Assembly: GCF_900099925.1 (NCBI RefSeq)
Contig: NZ_FNDE01000012.1
Coordinates: forward strand, 22,156-86,155
DNA: 64,000 nt
Reading direction: 5' to 3'
From: Aneurinibacillus thermoaerophilus
Lineage (GTDB): Bacteria > Bacillota > Bacilli > Aneurinibacillales > Aneurinibacillaceae
In this document: piece by piece, positions 41,406 to 50,630 of the stretch
Layout: each line of letters starts with the position of its first letter
Position numbering within the stretch: the first letter of the stretch is position 1
Translations under genes and position numbers: made by a program
The notes under the pieces: generated by a model
Database searches by the model: none
What the model saw: the letters and a program-made list of their open reading frames with translations, nothing else
What the model was told of the DNA's origin: nothing

Positions 41406-42692
41406 TCATTTGCTGCTCTCGACAAGCAGATCGATGGTTTTGCGTATGCGGATATCGTTTTTGAGGCTTTCCAAGTTGTCACGTGCTTCAAAGATTTTGC
41501 GCAGCTCTTCAACCGGACGATTGTATTGCTCGGACAGCTCTTCCAGTTCTTTATTCACGTCTTCATCCGTTACTTCCACGTTCTCAGCCTTTCCAATCGC
41601 TTCAAGCACTAATGTCGTGCGCACGCGCTTTTCAGCATCCGGCTGAAACTGTTCGCGGAGCTTTTCTTCGTCAAGACCTGTAAATTGATAGTACAGATCC
41701 AGGTTCATGCCTTGGAATTGAAGGCGTTGCGCAAAGTCATTCACCATGTGATTCACTTCATGCTCTACCATCACTTCCGGCAGATCGATTTCCGCATTTT
41801 CTGTCGCTTTTTCAATCAGAGCTTCTTTTTTGTAGTTTTCGGCGTCAATTTTTGCTTTTTCTTCAAGTTTATTCTTGATATCGGCTTTCAATTCTTCCAA
41901 CGTATCAAATTCGCTCACGTCTTTTGCGAATTCATCATCAAGCTCAGGCAGGTTCTTGCGCTTGATTTCGTTTACTTTCACTTTGAATACGGCAGGCTTA
42001 CCGGCTAATTCTTTTGCATGGTATTCTTCCGGGAACGTGACGTTGATATCTTTTTCTTCGCCTTTTTTCATGCCGATAACCTGGTCTTCAAATCCAGGGA
42101 TGAAGGTTCCAGAACCGATTTCAAGCTGATAGTTATCAGCTTCACCACCCTCGAACGCTTCGCCATCCACGAAACCTTTAAAGTCGATAATGGCATAGTC
42201 GCCTTTTTCAATCGTTGCATCATCTTCCAGAACAACAAGCTCGGCGCTGCGGTTCTGCATGTTCTTAAGTTCCTCTTCTACCATTTCATCGGTCACAGAG
42301 AAGTCTTTTTCTTCTACTGTTAGACCTTTGTATTCACCCAGTTTTACCTCCGGCTTAACCGTTACGGTCGCTTTGAAAATCAAAGGCTGGCCTTTGGCAA
42401 TTTGCTGTATATCCACTTCCGGACGGTCAACTGGCTCGATACCCGTTTCCTGCACCGCTTCGGTATATGCTTCAGGAAGAATAATATCAAGAGCGTCTTG
42501 ATATAAAGACTCTACCCCGAAACGCGCTTCAAAAATCTTGCGAGGCACTTTACCTTTACGGAATCCGGGAACATTTACTTTTTTCACGACTTTCACAAAT
42601 GCTTGGTCGATCGCTTTGTCTACACGGGCTTCTTCCACTTCGACAGTGAGCACGCCCTGGTTATTCTCTAACTTTTCCCAAGTTGCCTTCAT
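41406..42692 (-). CDS. tig: Trigger factor
   Basis: 428 residues, usual length. Ribosome-binding signature [13 protein letters not shown], central FKBP-type prolyl isomerase domain ([18 protein letters not shown], about 160-250) and a helical C-terminal chaperone domain. Binds nascent chains at the ribosome exit. Confidence 0.97.
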   Translation of the reverse strand: MKATWEKLENNQGVLTVEVEEARVDKAIDQAFVKVVKKVNVPGFRKGKVPRKIFEARFGVESLYQDALDIILPEAYTEAVQETGIEPVDRPEVDIQQIAKGQPLIFKATVTVKPEVKLGEYKGLTVEEKDFSVTDEMVEEELKNMQNRSAELVVLEDDATIEKGDYAIIDFKGFVDGEAFEGGEADNYQLEIGSGTFIPGFEDQVIGMKKGEEKDINVTFPEEYHAKELAGKPAVFKVKVNEIKRKNLPELDDEFAKDVSEFDTLEELKADIKNKLEEKAKIDAENYKKEALIEKATENAEIDLPEVMVEHEVNHMVNDFAQRLQFQGMNLDLYYQFTGLDEEKLREQFQPDAEKRVRTTLVLEAIGKAENVEVTDEDVNKELEELSEQYNRPVEELRKIFEARDNLESLKNDIRIRKTIDLLVESSK

Positions 42693-42837
42693 TTAAACTT
42701 TCCCCTCCTAAAAATCTATAACCAATACAAGTGCTATTGCGAAAATACACACTATGTATGTTACTACATCTGCCATTATAACCACTTCATTATATCATAA
42801 TCAAATCTCTTTTCAACTTTCTATTCGCTCGTTTTTG

Positions 42838-43899
42838 TCATCTATCCAAACAACGTGAATCCAAGTTCAACACTTCCGCTAATACCTGATAACGCTGCCT
42901 GATAGTAAAAGAGGGAACATTATACAATTCGGCAACTTCCTGTTCGTTCTGTGCCGTAGCCAAAAGTCTGGCCACACTATAATGAAGCGCCGCGGCCCAT
43001 TCTTGCGGCGAATCGACCTGCGGATGCAACGGATAGACCGTGAACAAATATTCAAGCCAAAGTTGGAAAGCAAATGATAGAAAAGAAGGCGCCTGATGAT
43101 GCGCGATACGAAACAAACATGTAAGCACCTGTCGTTCCTCCGCTGGCAGCTCTTCATCACATAGCGGCACTTCCTCAATAAGAACATCAAACTTTTCCCC
43201 GAATTTGTAGAGGAAAACTGGGCCGGTTTCTCCCATCTGTTTCAACGCCCGTAACGCGAACGTTTTTAAAATGGGATCCGGATATACAAGCATTAAATAT
43301 TCTTTTAAAGCTGCTACGATTTCCGGAGAAGAAATGTGCTTTAACTGTTCAATTGCTCCTAACTGTTCTTCAAAAGTGCCATCTTCCAGCTTTTCATAAA
43401 GTCGAGATATATACTCTGGATTTACTTCTGTCTTCCGCAGAACCGTTCTTCGTGTAAAATATTCCCTGTCAGTCATCTCTTCTTCATTCGTCTTTTCAGC
43501 CTGAAGCATCTTGTGCAACGCCTCAATCTCACTTAGAAAAGGCGCAAGCTCCTTCATCTCTGTTGCAGATTCCAATAATTCCCTAACACCTGCAAAATCC
43601 TCCATTTTTAAAAGGATAGCAAGATAAATACGAAATGCATGAATCGTGTCTCCACGCTTCTGTTTCCACATTCTCTCCGCATACTGAAGCGCTTCATCGT
43701 ATTGTCCGATTCGCATCAATATCTCAGCGCTTGTCTGCAAAGCTTCAGAATGATACGGATCAAATCGAAGAATCGACTGGGCGTATTCAAGCGCTTCATC
43801 ATGCTGTCCGCGCTCAAGGGCTTCCCTCGCCTGCTCAATTTTTCTTTCCACAAGACCTGGAAACAAAATCACCTTGTCTTTTCTACGTCCTTGCGACAT
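42838..43899 (-). CDS. ysoA: TPR-repeat protein
   Basis: 353 residues. Tetratricopeptide repeats in the first half (ARGALERGQHDEALEYA-like helices, about 18-130), then HEAT-like helices (about 165-215) and an unassigned C-terminus. Cytoplasmic, no enzyme motif. B. subtilis has a TPR gene (ysoA) next to tig, so the symbol rests on position. Function unknown. Confidence 0.7.
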   Translation of the reverse strand: MSQGRRKDKVILFPGLVERKIEQAREALERGQHDEALEYAQSILRFDPYHSEALQTSAEILMRIGQYDEALQYAERMWKQKRGDTIHAFRIYLAILLKMEDFAGVRELLESATEMKELAPFLSEIEALHKMLQAEKTNEEEMTDREYFTRRTVLRKTEVNPEYISRLYEKLEDGTFEEQLGAIEQLKHISSPEIVAALKEYLMLVYPDPILKTFALRALKQMGETGPVFLYKFGEKFDVLIEEVPLCDEELPAEERQVLTCLFRIAHHQAPSFLSFAFQLWLEYLFTVYPLHPQVDSPQEWAAALHYSVARLLATAQNEQEVAELYNVPSFTIRQRYQVLAEVLNLDSRCLDR

Positions 43900-43946
43900 T
43901 AAATGCTCACCTCTTCGAAGCCTTCTGAATCACCCTCCGTTTATTC

Positions 43947-44474
43947 TCAGTCATTGGCTCTGGGCAGCAAAAAATCACGGCTCAATCCCGGCTGTTTGCG
44001 CCCTCCCATTGAATAAAAAGAAACCGTAATCTTTACTTTATCCTTTTCTGCCTCTTCCACATCCAGCACCGCGTACGTAGGAAGCGTATAAGAACGAGGC
44101 AAAAGCAGGCTACCCGGATTAACGTATAAAATCCCGTCGTCTTCAATGGCGGTAATTTCGTGTGTATGGCCGAACAGCACAAGGTTTGCTCCCGTTTCTA
44201 TTGCTTTATATCGCAAGCGCATCGGAGTTTGCTTTACGCCATATAAATGTCCGTGCGTCTGAAAAATCAGCAGTGGGCCAATTCGGATAACGTTTTCCTC
44301 AGGGACTTCCATATCGCTGTCACAATTGCCCCGGACATATGTAAGTTCCGGCGCTTTCTCCCGTGGGTAGCAAAAGTCCCCGCAATGAAACGCGACATCA
44401 TGCGGATGACGCGCCAATATATCCGGAATATGCTTCAGGCTCCCATGCGTATCGCTGATCACAATAAGCCTCAT
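43947..44474 (-). CDS. ysnB: YfcE/MJ0936-type metallophosphodiesterase
   Basis: 175 residues. Metal-binding motifs ISDTHGSLKHI, HCGDF, RGNCD and FGHTHE in order. Ends with a family-untypical basic tail (MGGRKQPGLSRD...). Overlaps rdgB by four bases. Probably hydrolyses phosphodiesters; physiological substrate unknown. Confidence 0.9.
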   Translation of the reverse strand: MRLIVISDTHGSLKHIPDILARHPHDVAFHCGDFCYPREKAPELTYVRGNCDSDMEVPEENVIRIGPLLIFQTHGHLYGVKQTPMRLRYKAIETGANLVLFGHTHEITAIEDDGILYVNPGSLLLPRSYTLPTYAVLDVEEAEKDKVKITVSFYSMGGRKQPGLSRDFLLPRAND

Positions 44475-45088
44475 ACAAAGCGCTCCTTGAGCACCGCCTC
44501 CAATTTACCTAAAGCTTGGCCGCGATGGCTGATGCGGTTTTTCTCTTCCGGAGAGAGTTCCGCCATCGTCCGCTGTTTTTCAGGCAAAAAGAAGTGCGGA
44601 TCGTACCCGAATCCATTTTCCCCCTTCGGTGCAAGAACAATACGTCCTTCACATGTTCCCCTCACAAGCAATGTTTCCCCCTGCGGCACAGCCAGCGCCA
44701 GCACGGATACAAAGCGTGCACACCGCTTGTCTTCAGGGATATCGCGCAAAAGTGAAACGAGTTTAGCATTATTCTCTTCATCTGTCGCATCCGGTCCGGC
44801 AAACCTGGCTGAATACACCCCCGGCTTCCCGTCCAGCGCATCCACTTCAAGCCCGGAATCATCCGCCAATGCAGGAAGACCTGTCACTTGCGCAATTGTC
44901 TCCGCTTTCTTTCGTGCGTTGGCTTCAAATGTTTCCCCATCTTCCACTACATCCGGCATATCGGGAAAATCAGCAACCGTGAGCACCTCTACGTCAAACA
45001 CTGCAAACATTCGGCTAAACTCGCCGATTTTCCCCTTATTCTTCGTTGCTAGCACAATCTTTTTCCATGGAAAAGTCTGTTTAGGCAT
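44471..45088 (-). CDS. rdgB: XTP/dITP pyrophosphatase (RdgB/HAM1)
   Basis: 205 residues from ATG 45088, with GAGGAGA before it; overlaps the rph stop by eight bases. Motifs [25 protein letters not shown] and [12 protein letters not shown]. Removes non-canonical purine triphosphates such as dITP and XTP. Confidence 0.95.
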   Translation of the reverse strand: MPKQTFPWKKIVLATKNKGKIGEFSRMFAVFDVEVLTVADFPDMPDVVEDGETFEANARKKAETIAQVTGLPALADDSGLEVDALDGKPGVYSARFAGPDATDEENNAKLVSLLRDIPEDKRCARFVSVLALAVPQGETLLVRGTCEGRIVLAPKGENGFGYDPHFFLPEKQRTMAELSPEEKNRISHRGQALGKLEAVLKERFV

Positions 45089-45845
45089 TCTCAACCGTCT
45101 CCTCATCCCTTCCGCCGATTCGGTTGCCCAATTCACCTAACACTTCCTTCTGTACGGCGATTAAGTCAGTAACCCCTTTCTTACCGTAAGCCAAAAGCTC
45201 CTGGAGCTCTTCCGGGCTAAATGGGGATTCTTCACCCGTTCCTTGGACTTCTACATACTTCCCTTTCCCCGTCATCACGATGTTCATGTCCACTTTAGCC
45301 TGAGAATCTTCCACATAGCATAAATCGAGATGGACTTTTTCCTCTACGATTCCCACGCTAACCGCAGCAAGAAAGTCGGTTACCGGCAATTTAGGAATCA
45401 GTTGTTTTTCGACAAGTTTGTCCATAGCGGATACCATTGCTACGTATGCCCCAGTAATTGACGCAGTACGTGTGCCACCATCCGCCTGAATCACGTCGCA
45501 GTCAAGCCAGATCGTTCTTTCGCCCAGCGCTTCCAGGTCTACGACCGAGCGAAGCGCACGCCCGATTAAACGCTGGATCTCCTGCGTTCTTCCGCTTACC
45601 TTGCCGCGACTGGATTCCCGCGCGTTGCGTGTTTCCGTCGCCCGCGGTAGCATGGAATATTCGGCCGTTACCCAGCCGCATCCCTGGCCGCGCATAAATG
45701 GCGGTACTTTCTCTTCCACAGTAGCTGTGCATATTACTTTAGTATCTCCCATCTCAATTAATACCGAGCCTTCAGCATGCTTTATATAATCCATCGTAAT
45801 AGTAACCGGTCGAATCTGATTGTATTCCCGTCCGTCGATTCTCAT
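45081..45845 (-). CDS. rph: Ribonuclease PH
   Basis: 254 residues from ATG 45845, set by GGGAGGG. Motifs [32 protein letters not shown] and [13 protein letters not shown] [10 protein letters not shown]. Phosphorolytic trimming of tRNA 3' ends. Heads the rph-rdgB-ysnB overlapping cluster, as in B. subtilis. Confidence 0.96.
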   Translation of the reverse strand: MRIDGREYNQIRPVTITMDYIKHAEGSVLIEMGDTKVICTATVEEKVPPFMRGQGCGWVTAEYSMLPRATETRNARESSRGKVSGRTQEIQRLIGRALRSVVDLEALGERTIWLDCDVIQADGGTRTASITGAYVAMVSAMDKLVEKQLIPKLPVTDFLAAVSVGIVEEKVHLDLCYVEDSQAKVDMNIVMTGKGKYVEVQGTGEESPFSPEELQELLAYGKKGVTDLIAVQKEVLGELGNRIGGRDEETVENA

Positions 45846-45991
45846 GCCATTCCCTCCCAATTCTCGTTTCTGGCTTATTATAGCACAACCCACAAAATAA
45901 CATGTACTGAACGTAGTGTCATGTTAAACTATATACACATAACGTACGAACTCCAAGCCTTGCTATTAAAGAATAAGCGAGCAGTTTACAT

Positions 45992-46018
45992 AAAAAGCGG
46001 GGGTTGCCCCCGCTTTTC
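45992..46018 (-). terminator. Terminator after gerM
   Basis: GC-rich stem AAAAGCGGGG / CCCCGCTTTT, seven bases past the gerM stop on the minus strand. Confidence 0.85.
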
Positions 46019-46025
46019 TCTCGAA

Positions 46026-47078
46026 TCAATATGCCTTGCTGTTAGTTAGCATGGAACGGGTCACCGGCTTCGTATAGTCTACATTGCCCGCCTTTACAGT
46101 ATTTTTGCCATCCACCATGATTTGTACTTTTTTCGCATCCAAGTTTTCGGTCAACGATAGCACGACCGCTTCCAACACGTCAGGATTCGCTTGTCCTTGA
46201 TTATAGGAAAGAATTTTGTTGTCAAAATTAACGACAATAACATCTTTCTGCTGTTTTACGCTTTTTACGTTCATAGTAGGCAAAAGCGGCGAGAATAATG
46301 GCGAGTTGATCTTCGTGCCTTGGATTAACTGTTGAACAACTGCCAGGCCTTTGTTTTCCGTTTTTGGAATCATGCGTGTCACCGGCACGAAATACGTAAG
46401 ATCGTTAGACAGCTGATTCTGGAAATAGAGCGTTACTGGCATCGTCTGGCCCGGCTTAATTGTATCGGCCAGTTCCAGATTAATCCCATTCTTCCTACTT
46501 AAATGCGTTACCGGCGTACCTTTTACTGGCATTACTTCCAGCGGATGTCCATTAATCCAAATATTCACTTCTTTTACCGTATCAAACTCGGTCAGCGCCC
46601 ATGTAATCGCATCGAGAATTTTCTCCTCATCTTCCGGCTTATACTTTTTAAATTCTGGCGAGAAGTCAACCGTAGCAACCCCGTCTTTAATGTTTGCACC
46701 CAATATTTTTGTACCTTTCGGCAATACAGCCCTGAATCCCGGTGGCAGCGCTTTTTCCCCTTCTCCGCCCTGTACCATGTAACTTAAAATTTGCTTTACC
46801 ATACCTTCAGTTTTTGGCAGCTCCATCGGCCAAGGAACGACAAATCCTTCCGCATCAATAACATATACTTTGTGCATACTGACCGGATTGTCCGCTGTCT
46901 TCTTTTGCTTTGTTGAAGGCGCGTCCATTTTTTCACCGCCAGCGGTTGACTGTGGATGAAGTTGCGGCGGATCGATTTGTCCATTGCTTGGCATATCCTT
47001 CGGTCCAAACAGACCGCAAGCACTAATAATGAATAGAACACCAAGAAAGGCACTTAGCAATGGTAACTTTCGTGCCAT
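46026..47078 (-). CDS. gerM: Germination/sporulation lipoprotein GerM
   Basis: 350 residues. A lipoprotein signal with lipobox ISAC (Cys21) and two GerMN domains (about 85-190 and 215-330, each with VDFSPEF or VNFDNKI-type strands). In B. subtilis GerM is part of the SpoIIIA-SpoIIQ channel complex. A nine-base hairpin (about 47094-47128) sits directly before the ribosome site and may affect translation. Confidence 0.92.
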   Translation of the reverse strand: MARKLPLLSAFLGVLFIISACGLFGPKDMPSNGQIDPPQLHPQSTAGGEKMDAPSTKQKKTADNPVSMHKVYVIDAEGFVVPWPMELPKTEGMVKQILSYMVQGGEGEKALPPGFRAVLPKGTKILGANIKDGVATVDFSPEFKKYKPEDEEKILDAITWALTEFDTVKEVNIWINGHPLEVMPVKGTPVTHLSRKNGINLELADTIKPGQTMPVTLYFQNQLSNDLTYFVPVTRMIPKTENKGLAVVQQLIQGTKINSPLFSPLLPTMNVKSVKQQKDVIVVNFDNKILSYNQGQANPDVLEAVVLSLTENLDAKKVQIMVDGKNTVKAGNVDYTKPVTRSMLTNSKAY

Positions 47079-47156
47079 AAATTCCCCTCCTCAGGCTCGT
47101 TTTGTACTACTATGTATACGAGCCTGTTCGGGTTTTATACATACTTTGTCCGAATT

Positions 47157-47966
47157 TTATTTTCGTTCCCCCAATCTTACCTGACGAGCTTGAACACGAA
47201 TATTAAGCCATTCCTCGGCGATAGACATAAATAATTCCGGATTTCCGCTCGTAAAAAAACGATGTTTAGGATTCACTATGTCCCCACCATTCGCAAGCAT
47301 CTTCCGGTGGGACAGTACAGCGCTCAATTCCCGCGCTGCCTCTTCTGCCGAACTGATCAACGTTACACCCGGCCCAACCGTTTCTTGAATAAAATGGGCA
47401 ATAAGCGGATAATGCGTGCACCCTAAGATAAGCGCATCAAATACTTTATCTTGAAGCGGCCGCAACGTCTCGCGTACGATTTCCAAACTTTTTCTATCAT
47501 AAAAGCTTCCGCTTTCTACTAGAGGGACAAGCGCGGGACACGCTAAGCTTTCAACATGAATTTGCGGGTTCAGCTTTTTTAATGTTTTTTCGTAAGCGCC
47601 GCTGCGAATCGTCCCCTCCGTACCAATAACAGCAACCTGTCCAGTCTTCGTTTCTTTAATCGCTGTTCTGGCTCCCGGCTCAATTACGCCAATAACTGGA
47701 ATATCCAGCCATTCGCTTACCTCCTGAAGAACAACCGCAGCAGCGGTATTGCATCCGATCATGAGCGCTTTGATATCCTGTTCAAGCAAGAATTCAATCA
47801 TTTGCAAGGAAAAAGCACGCACTTCTTCCGCCGGTCTAGGGCCGTACGGACAGCGCGCCGTGTCGCCGAAGTAGTAGATCGCCTCCCTCGGCAACTGGCG
47901 CAATACTTCTTTGGCGACGGTCAACCCGCCGACTCCTGAATCAATAATTCCTATTCCTCGTTTCAT
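47157..47966 (-). CDS. murI: Glutamate racemase
   Basis: 269 residues from ATG 47966, chosen because the family begins a few residues before IGIIDSGVGGLT; ATG 47996 is possible. Catalytic cysteines in IGCNTAAAVV and LGCTHYPLI. Makes D-glutamate for peptidoglycan. B. subtilis calls the orthologue at this place racE. The intervening ysmB gene of B. subtilis is absent; accessory sequence starts upstream. Confidence 0.95.
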   Translation of the reverse strand: MKRGIGIIDSGVGGLTVAKEVLRQLPREAIYYFGDTARCPYGPRPAEEVRAFSLQMIEFLLEQDIKALMIGCNTAAAVVLQEVSEWLDIPVIGVIEPGARTAIKETKTGQVAVIGTEGTIRSGAYEKTLKKLNPQIHVESLACPALVPLVESGSFYDRKSLEIVRETLRPLQDKVFDALILGCTHYPLIAHFIQETVGPGVTLISSAEEAARELSAVLSHRKMLANGGDIVNPKHRFFTSGNPELFMSIAEEWLNIRVQARQVRLGERK

Positions 47967-48120
47967 TTTTTCTTGTCGCTTCCTTCTTTTCGTCATTCTC
48001 TTCTATCTTGACGACTTCGCCAAATAAATACAAGCTACGAATTTCATATATGTCCAAGCAGAGCTTATACATGCGTTAACCTGTTTTACGATACGCCTTT
48101 GTCAGCAAATGGTCAAGGGG

Positions 48121-48215
48121 GTTTTCACTCCCCTGCATATTCATTGTACCATCATCCCTTGTGTTTCTAAGAATCCCTAGTGTATAGTTTTCACTCCCCT
48201 GCATATTCATTGTAC
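48121..48215. CRISPR. Two-repeat CRISPR-like unit (orphan candidate)
   Basis: Two identical 29-base repeats at 48121-48149 and 48187-48215 (starting GTTTTCACTCCCC, ending CATTGTAC) are separated by a 37-base unique spacer. On the minus strand each repeat ends GTGAAAAC, like type I-B/III repeats ending in GAAAC. No third repeat lies 66 bases to either side and no cas gene is in the window. It could be a decayed array or an unrelated direct repeat. Confidence 0.35.
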
Positions 48216-48350
48216 TGCATGAACCGTTGTGCCAACTTCTTAAAATAGTATATGGAAAAACTTCATGTTTGATCATGGCGCTCTGCCCGCGTCGCATTAC
48301 ATGAATTACAGAAGTTGTCAACAGTCTAAAAGTACGCGTATGCGTGCAAA

Positions 48351-48518
48351 ACTATGGTAAAATAGATGCGGAAAGCGATTGATGAAAAAATGGTAGGAAA
48401 AAAAGAGGCCCAGAAAAATTCAGCGTATTTTCTAAATTTGAGGCGTCGACTAGTATATAATGCTTGCGTAATTCTACAGGAGGATTTCGTATGCCAGAAT
48501 TGAACGATCACGTCAAAA
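48351..48518. repeat. Direct repeat A, left copy (rsbW promoter and start)
   Basis: 168 bases nearly identical (two differences seen) to 59986-60153. It covers the rsbW promoter region, AGGAGG ribosome site and the first nine codons. Confidence 0.95.
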
Positions 48519-48631
48519 CAGGTTTCCCGTATCCTCCGCAGGACGCTGCAGCAAATGAGAGAAGCCTATATGAAAAATACGGATGGCTTCCGTTAACGAT
48601 GACGCTTATCATCGGAAAATGGCGCGCATAA
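48491..48631 (+). pseudogene. Deletion scar of rsbW-sigB (fusion of rsbW start to sigB end)
   Basis: The first nine codons of rsbW (MPELNDHVK) run straight into the last part of sigB in the wrong frame, giving a 46-residue chimera ending IIGKWRA. Compared with the right copy, about 1134 bases (60154-61287) are missing. Promoter and ribosome site are intact, so the scar could still be transcribed and translated. A few bases (CA-G) of possible microhomology lie at the joint. Confidence 0.9.
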
Positions 48632-48639
48632 ATAATGAG

Positions 48640-48705
48640 AAGCTCGCTGTGCGTGCCCGCAACGCTTGTAGAAGAAACGACCGAACCACGCCTGCGAGCT
48701 TTTTT
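48640..48705 (+). terminator. Terminator after the sigB remnant (left copy)
   Basis: Stem AAGCTCGC / GCGAGCTT with six T and a 46-base loop; also present at 61406-61472. Confidence 0.6.
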
Positions 48706-48716
48706 CAAAAATAAAG

Positions 48717-48740
48717 AACCCCCCTCATACGAGGCGGGTT
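48717..48740 (-). terminator. Terminator after the gerE tail (left copy)
   Basis: Stem AACCCGCCTC / GAGGGGGGTT with loop GTAT on the minus strand, then CTTTATTTTT. Confidence 0.65.
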
Positions 48741-48757
48741 TCCCGTTTCAGGTGATA

Positions 48758-48994
48758 TTAAATTTTTAATTCACCCAAACGGACAAGTTCAACAACTGCT
48801 TGAGAACGACCTTTCACATTTAGTTTCTGCATAACGTTTCTAATGCATACCTTTTGCAAACTTTGGGACGGGTTGTCGGTTTGAACCAACACTAATGAGT
48901 TTTTAAATATCTTAGCCATCCTTGGTTCCAATCTGTTCAGCAATTCGTTCCTGTAGGTGTCGGAAAGTGGAATCGGTTCAGGTTTAAAGGTCAT
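48758..48994 (-). pseudogene. gerE: Chimeric gerE remnant: unknown N-terminus fused to the GerE C-terminal helices
   Basis: 78 codons. The last 30 or so (NVMQKLNVKGRSQAVVELV...) are the end of the LuxR-type regulator GerE, which controls late coat genes. The first 44 (MTFKPEPIPLSDTYRN...) are not GerE, so the recognition-helix half of the DNA-binding domain is missing. The change of sequence lies at TTTGCAAA, the same point where the right copy is broken by the recombinase gene. The frame start overlaps the stop of a 25-codon upstream frame at a run of six G, so an older longer frame may have shifted there. Confidence 0.75.
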
Positions 48995-49061
48995 CCCCCC
49001 TTTGCTTCATCTCTTTCTTGAAGTGATACACCAAGCCTCGTTTAAAGTCCGGCAATGTCAT
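48984..49061 (-). pseudogene. Short unrecognised frame, probably the start of the foreign part of the gerE chimera
   Basis: 25 codons (MTLPDFKRGLVYHFKKEMKQ...) with coding-like composition but no ribosome site. Loss of one G from the run at 48995-49000 would join it to the next frame (MTFKPEP...), giving one continuous protein start. Family not recognised. Confidence 0.3.
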
Positions 49062-49088
49062 GTACTAATTCATCGTGTACAAAATAAT

Positions 49089-49116
49089 AAGCACTCCCAC
49101 CGGATGGGGAGTGCTT
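49089..49116 (-). terminator. Terminator downstream of the adh-tpx' unit
   Basis: Ten-base stem AAGCACTCCC / GGGAGTGCTT with an eight-base loop and TTATTATTTT on the minus strand. Confidence 0.75.
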
Positions 49117-49125
49117 TATTAATAT

Positions 49126-49293
49126 CTACTGCAATGAAGAACGAATTGGCTTGTGAAAAGCACTGAGGTACAACACTGCACTGTTCATTATCGGTTTTTT
49201 CACCCACCATTTGGACCCTTTTCCCCATAGGAGGCGTAACCCTTGATTGCCTTGTAATGTCAACGGATTACCCATAAATGTAATATTACTCAT
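49126..49293 (-). pseudogene. tpx: Thiol peroxidase (Tpx) N-terminal remnant
   Basis: The frame begins MSNITFMGNPLTLQGNQ, which is the Tpx N-terminus, with GGGAG before the ATG. After residue 17 the sequence is unrelated to Tpx and has no peroxidatic cysteine; it stops after 55 codons. It follows the dehydrogenase gene by 17 bases. A truncated peroxidase gene left by a rearrangement. Confidence 0.65.
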
Positions 49294-49310
49294 ATTTTTT
49301 ACTCCCATTA

Positions 49311-50378
49311 TCATGTTAAATAGAAAGCTCTTGGACTTACCAAGATTTTCACATGGCTTTTCTCTTTCACCAACGTTTCAAACCCTTCTTCGATAATGTG
49401 ATCAATGTTAATTTTTTTCGTAATCAGTTCTTCCGCTTTGATGCTGCCGTTCGCGATCAGTTGGATCACTTCCGGAAAGATATCTCGATAGCCAAGTATC
49501 CCTTTCATTTCACGCTCTTTTAAGACAAGGCTGTTTGGAAGGATGGTTGCTGCTTTTTCCCAAACACTGACAATAATAATTTGTCCGTCAAATTTTGCGC
49601 TCTCAATCGCTTGATTTAAAACCCTTTCCACACCGGCAACCTCAAAACTTACGTCAACCCCTCCATTTGTAAGGGTTTGAATTTCTTTTACTACATCCAC
49701 ACTTTTCGGATCCAAGACAATGTCCGCACCGACTTTTTGGGCGAATTCTCTGCGTTCTTCTGAAAGTTCGACAGCAATAATTTGACTTGCACCTGCAGCT
49801 TTCGCGGCTTGAATCATTAACAGACCGATTGGTCCTGCACCAAACACCGCAACTTTGTCACCAACTTGAAGTTTGCTTTGTCTTATCGCATGTACCGCAA
49901 CCGCGGCAGGTTCTACCATAGCCCCTTGTTCATAACTCATTTGATCCGGTAATTTATGAACCATGTTTTCTTTGACCACCGTGTATTCAGAGAAGCCACC
50001 GCCGCCTCCGGCCAGACCATGAAATCCGAGCTTTTCACAAAGATTGTAAATTCCCGATCTACAGGCACCGCACTCCCCACAATTAAGAATCGGCTCTACT
50101 GCAACTCGGTCACCTACTTTAAATTTGGTAACGCTTTCACCAATCTCTACAATTTCACCTGCAAATTCATGTCCAAGCACAAGAGGTACTTTTTCATTCG
50201 TTAAAGGATGAGGTTCTTTTGAAGGAAGGAAAATGGGACCTGCTAAATATTCATGCAAGTCGGTACCGCAGATCCCGCACCATTCCACTCTTATTTTTAC
50301 CATACCCGGCTTTACTTGTTGCTCGGGAATTTCCTCTACACGGACATCTTTAACTCCGTACCATCGTGCTGCTTTCAT
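49311..50378 (-). CDS. Zinc-dependent (R,R)-2,3-butanediol dehydrogenase-like alcohol dehydrogenase
   Basis: 355 residues. Medium-chain dehydrogenase: catalytic zinc site CGICGTDLHEY and GHEFAGEI, structural zinc cysteines in NCGECGACRSGIYNLC, and nucleotide fold VFGAGPIGLLMIQAA. Closest remembered relatives are BdhA-type enzymes that oxidise 2,3-butanediol to acetoin, though sorbitol or threonine dehydrogenases share the fold. Location beside the aco operon supports butanediol use. GAGGTG precedes ATG 50378. It stands apart from lipA by 250 bases, so it may have its own promoter. Confidence 0.85.
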   Translation of the reverse strand: MKAARWYGVKDVRVEEIPEQQVKPGMVKIRVEWCGICGTDLHEYLAGPIFLPSKEPHPLTNEKVPLVLGHEFAGEIVEIGESVTKFKVGDRVAVEPILNCGECGACRSGIYNLCEKLGFHGLAGGGGGFSEYTVVKENMVHKLPDQMSYEQGAMVEPAAVAVHAIRQSKLQVGDKVAVFGAGPIGLLMIQAAKAAGASQIIAVELSEERREFAQKVGADIVLDPKSVDVVKEIQTLTNGGVDVSFEVAGVERVLNQAIESAKFDGQIIIVSVWEKAATILPNSLVLKEREMKGILGYRDIFPEVIQLIANGSIKAEELITKKINIDHIIEEGFETLVKEKSHVKILVSPRAFYLT

Positions 50379-50630
50379 GTTTTCACCTCATTACATTTTT
50401 CAATTGTGGAAACTAATTTCTCATTCCAGTCTGAGAAAGAGTAAAAGCACCCTATCATCCATGTGGGTTAAAGAGACACAGGATGGTTGGCGGATTGGAA
50501 ATAAATCGGAAACATTCATTTATCTAGATATTCCGGATATTGTATCCGGAGAGACAGCACGATCTTATGATTGAGTTTTGCGTGCCGTCTCCATATTTCA
50601 TCAAGAAATCATATCTTAGAGAATGAGATG
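50379..50630. other. Intergenic region between lipA and the dehydrogenase
   Basis: 252 bases. It contains a perfect palindrome TCCGGATA-TTG-TATCCGGA (50532-50550) without a T-run, so more likely an operator than a terminator. A plus-strand frame from ATG 50461 encodes 37 coding-like residues (ends SGETARSYD) without a ribosome site, perhaps a gene remnant. No clear promoter was found. Confidence 0.4.

Larger units (their letters stand above)
48522..48863. repeat. Direct repeat B, left copy (sigB end, terminators, gerE 3' end)
   Basis: 342 bases matching 61288-61630 with about five substitutions and one single-base gap. Ends at TTTTGCAAACTT inside the broken gerE. Confidence 0.95.

Noticed and set aside
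48076..48321. 81-codon minus-strand frame with a repeated TMNMQGSEN peptide
   Set aside because: The repeated peptide is only the translation of the 29-bp direct repeats; no ribosome site and no coding pattern outside them.
49311..50378. Dehydrogenase as threonine or sorbitol dehydrogenase
   Set aside because: The fold allows it, but the next-door acetoin operon makes butanediol dehydrogenase more likely; not proven.
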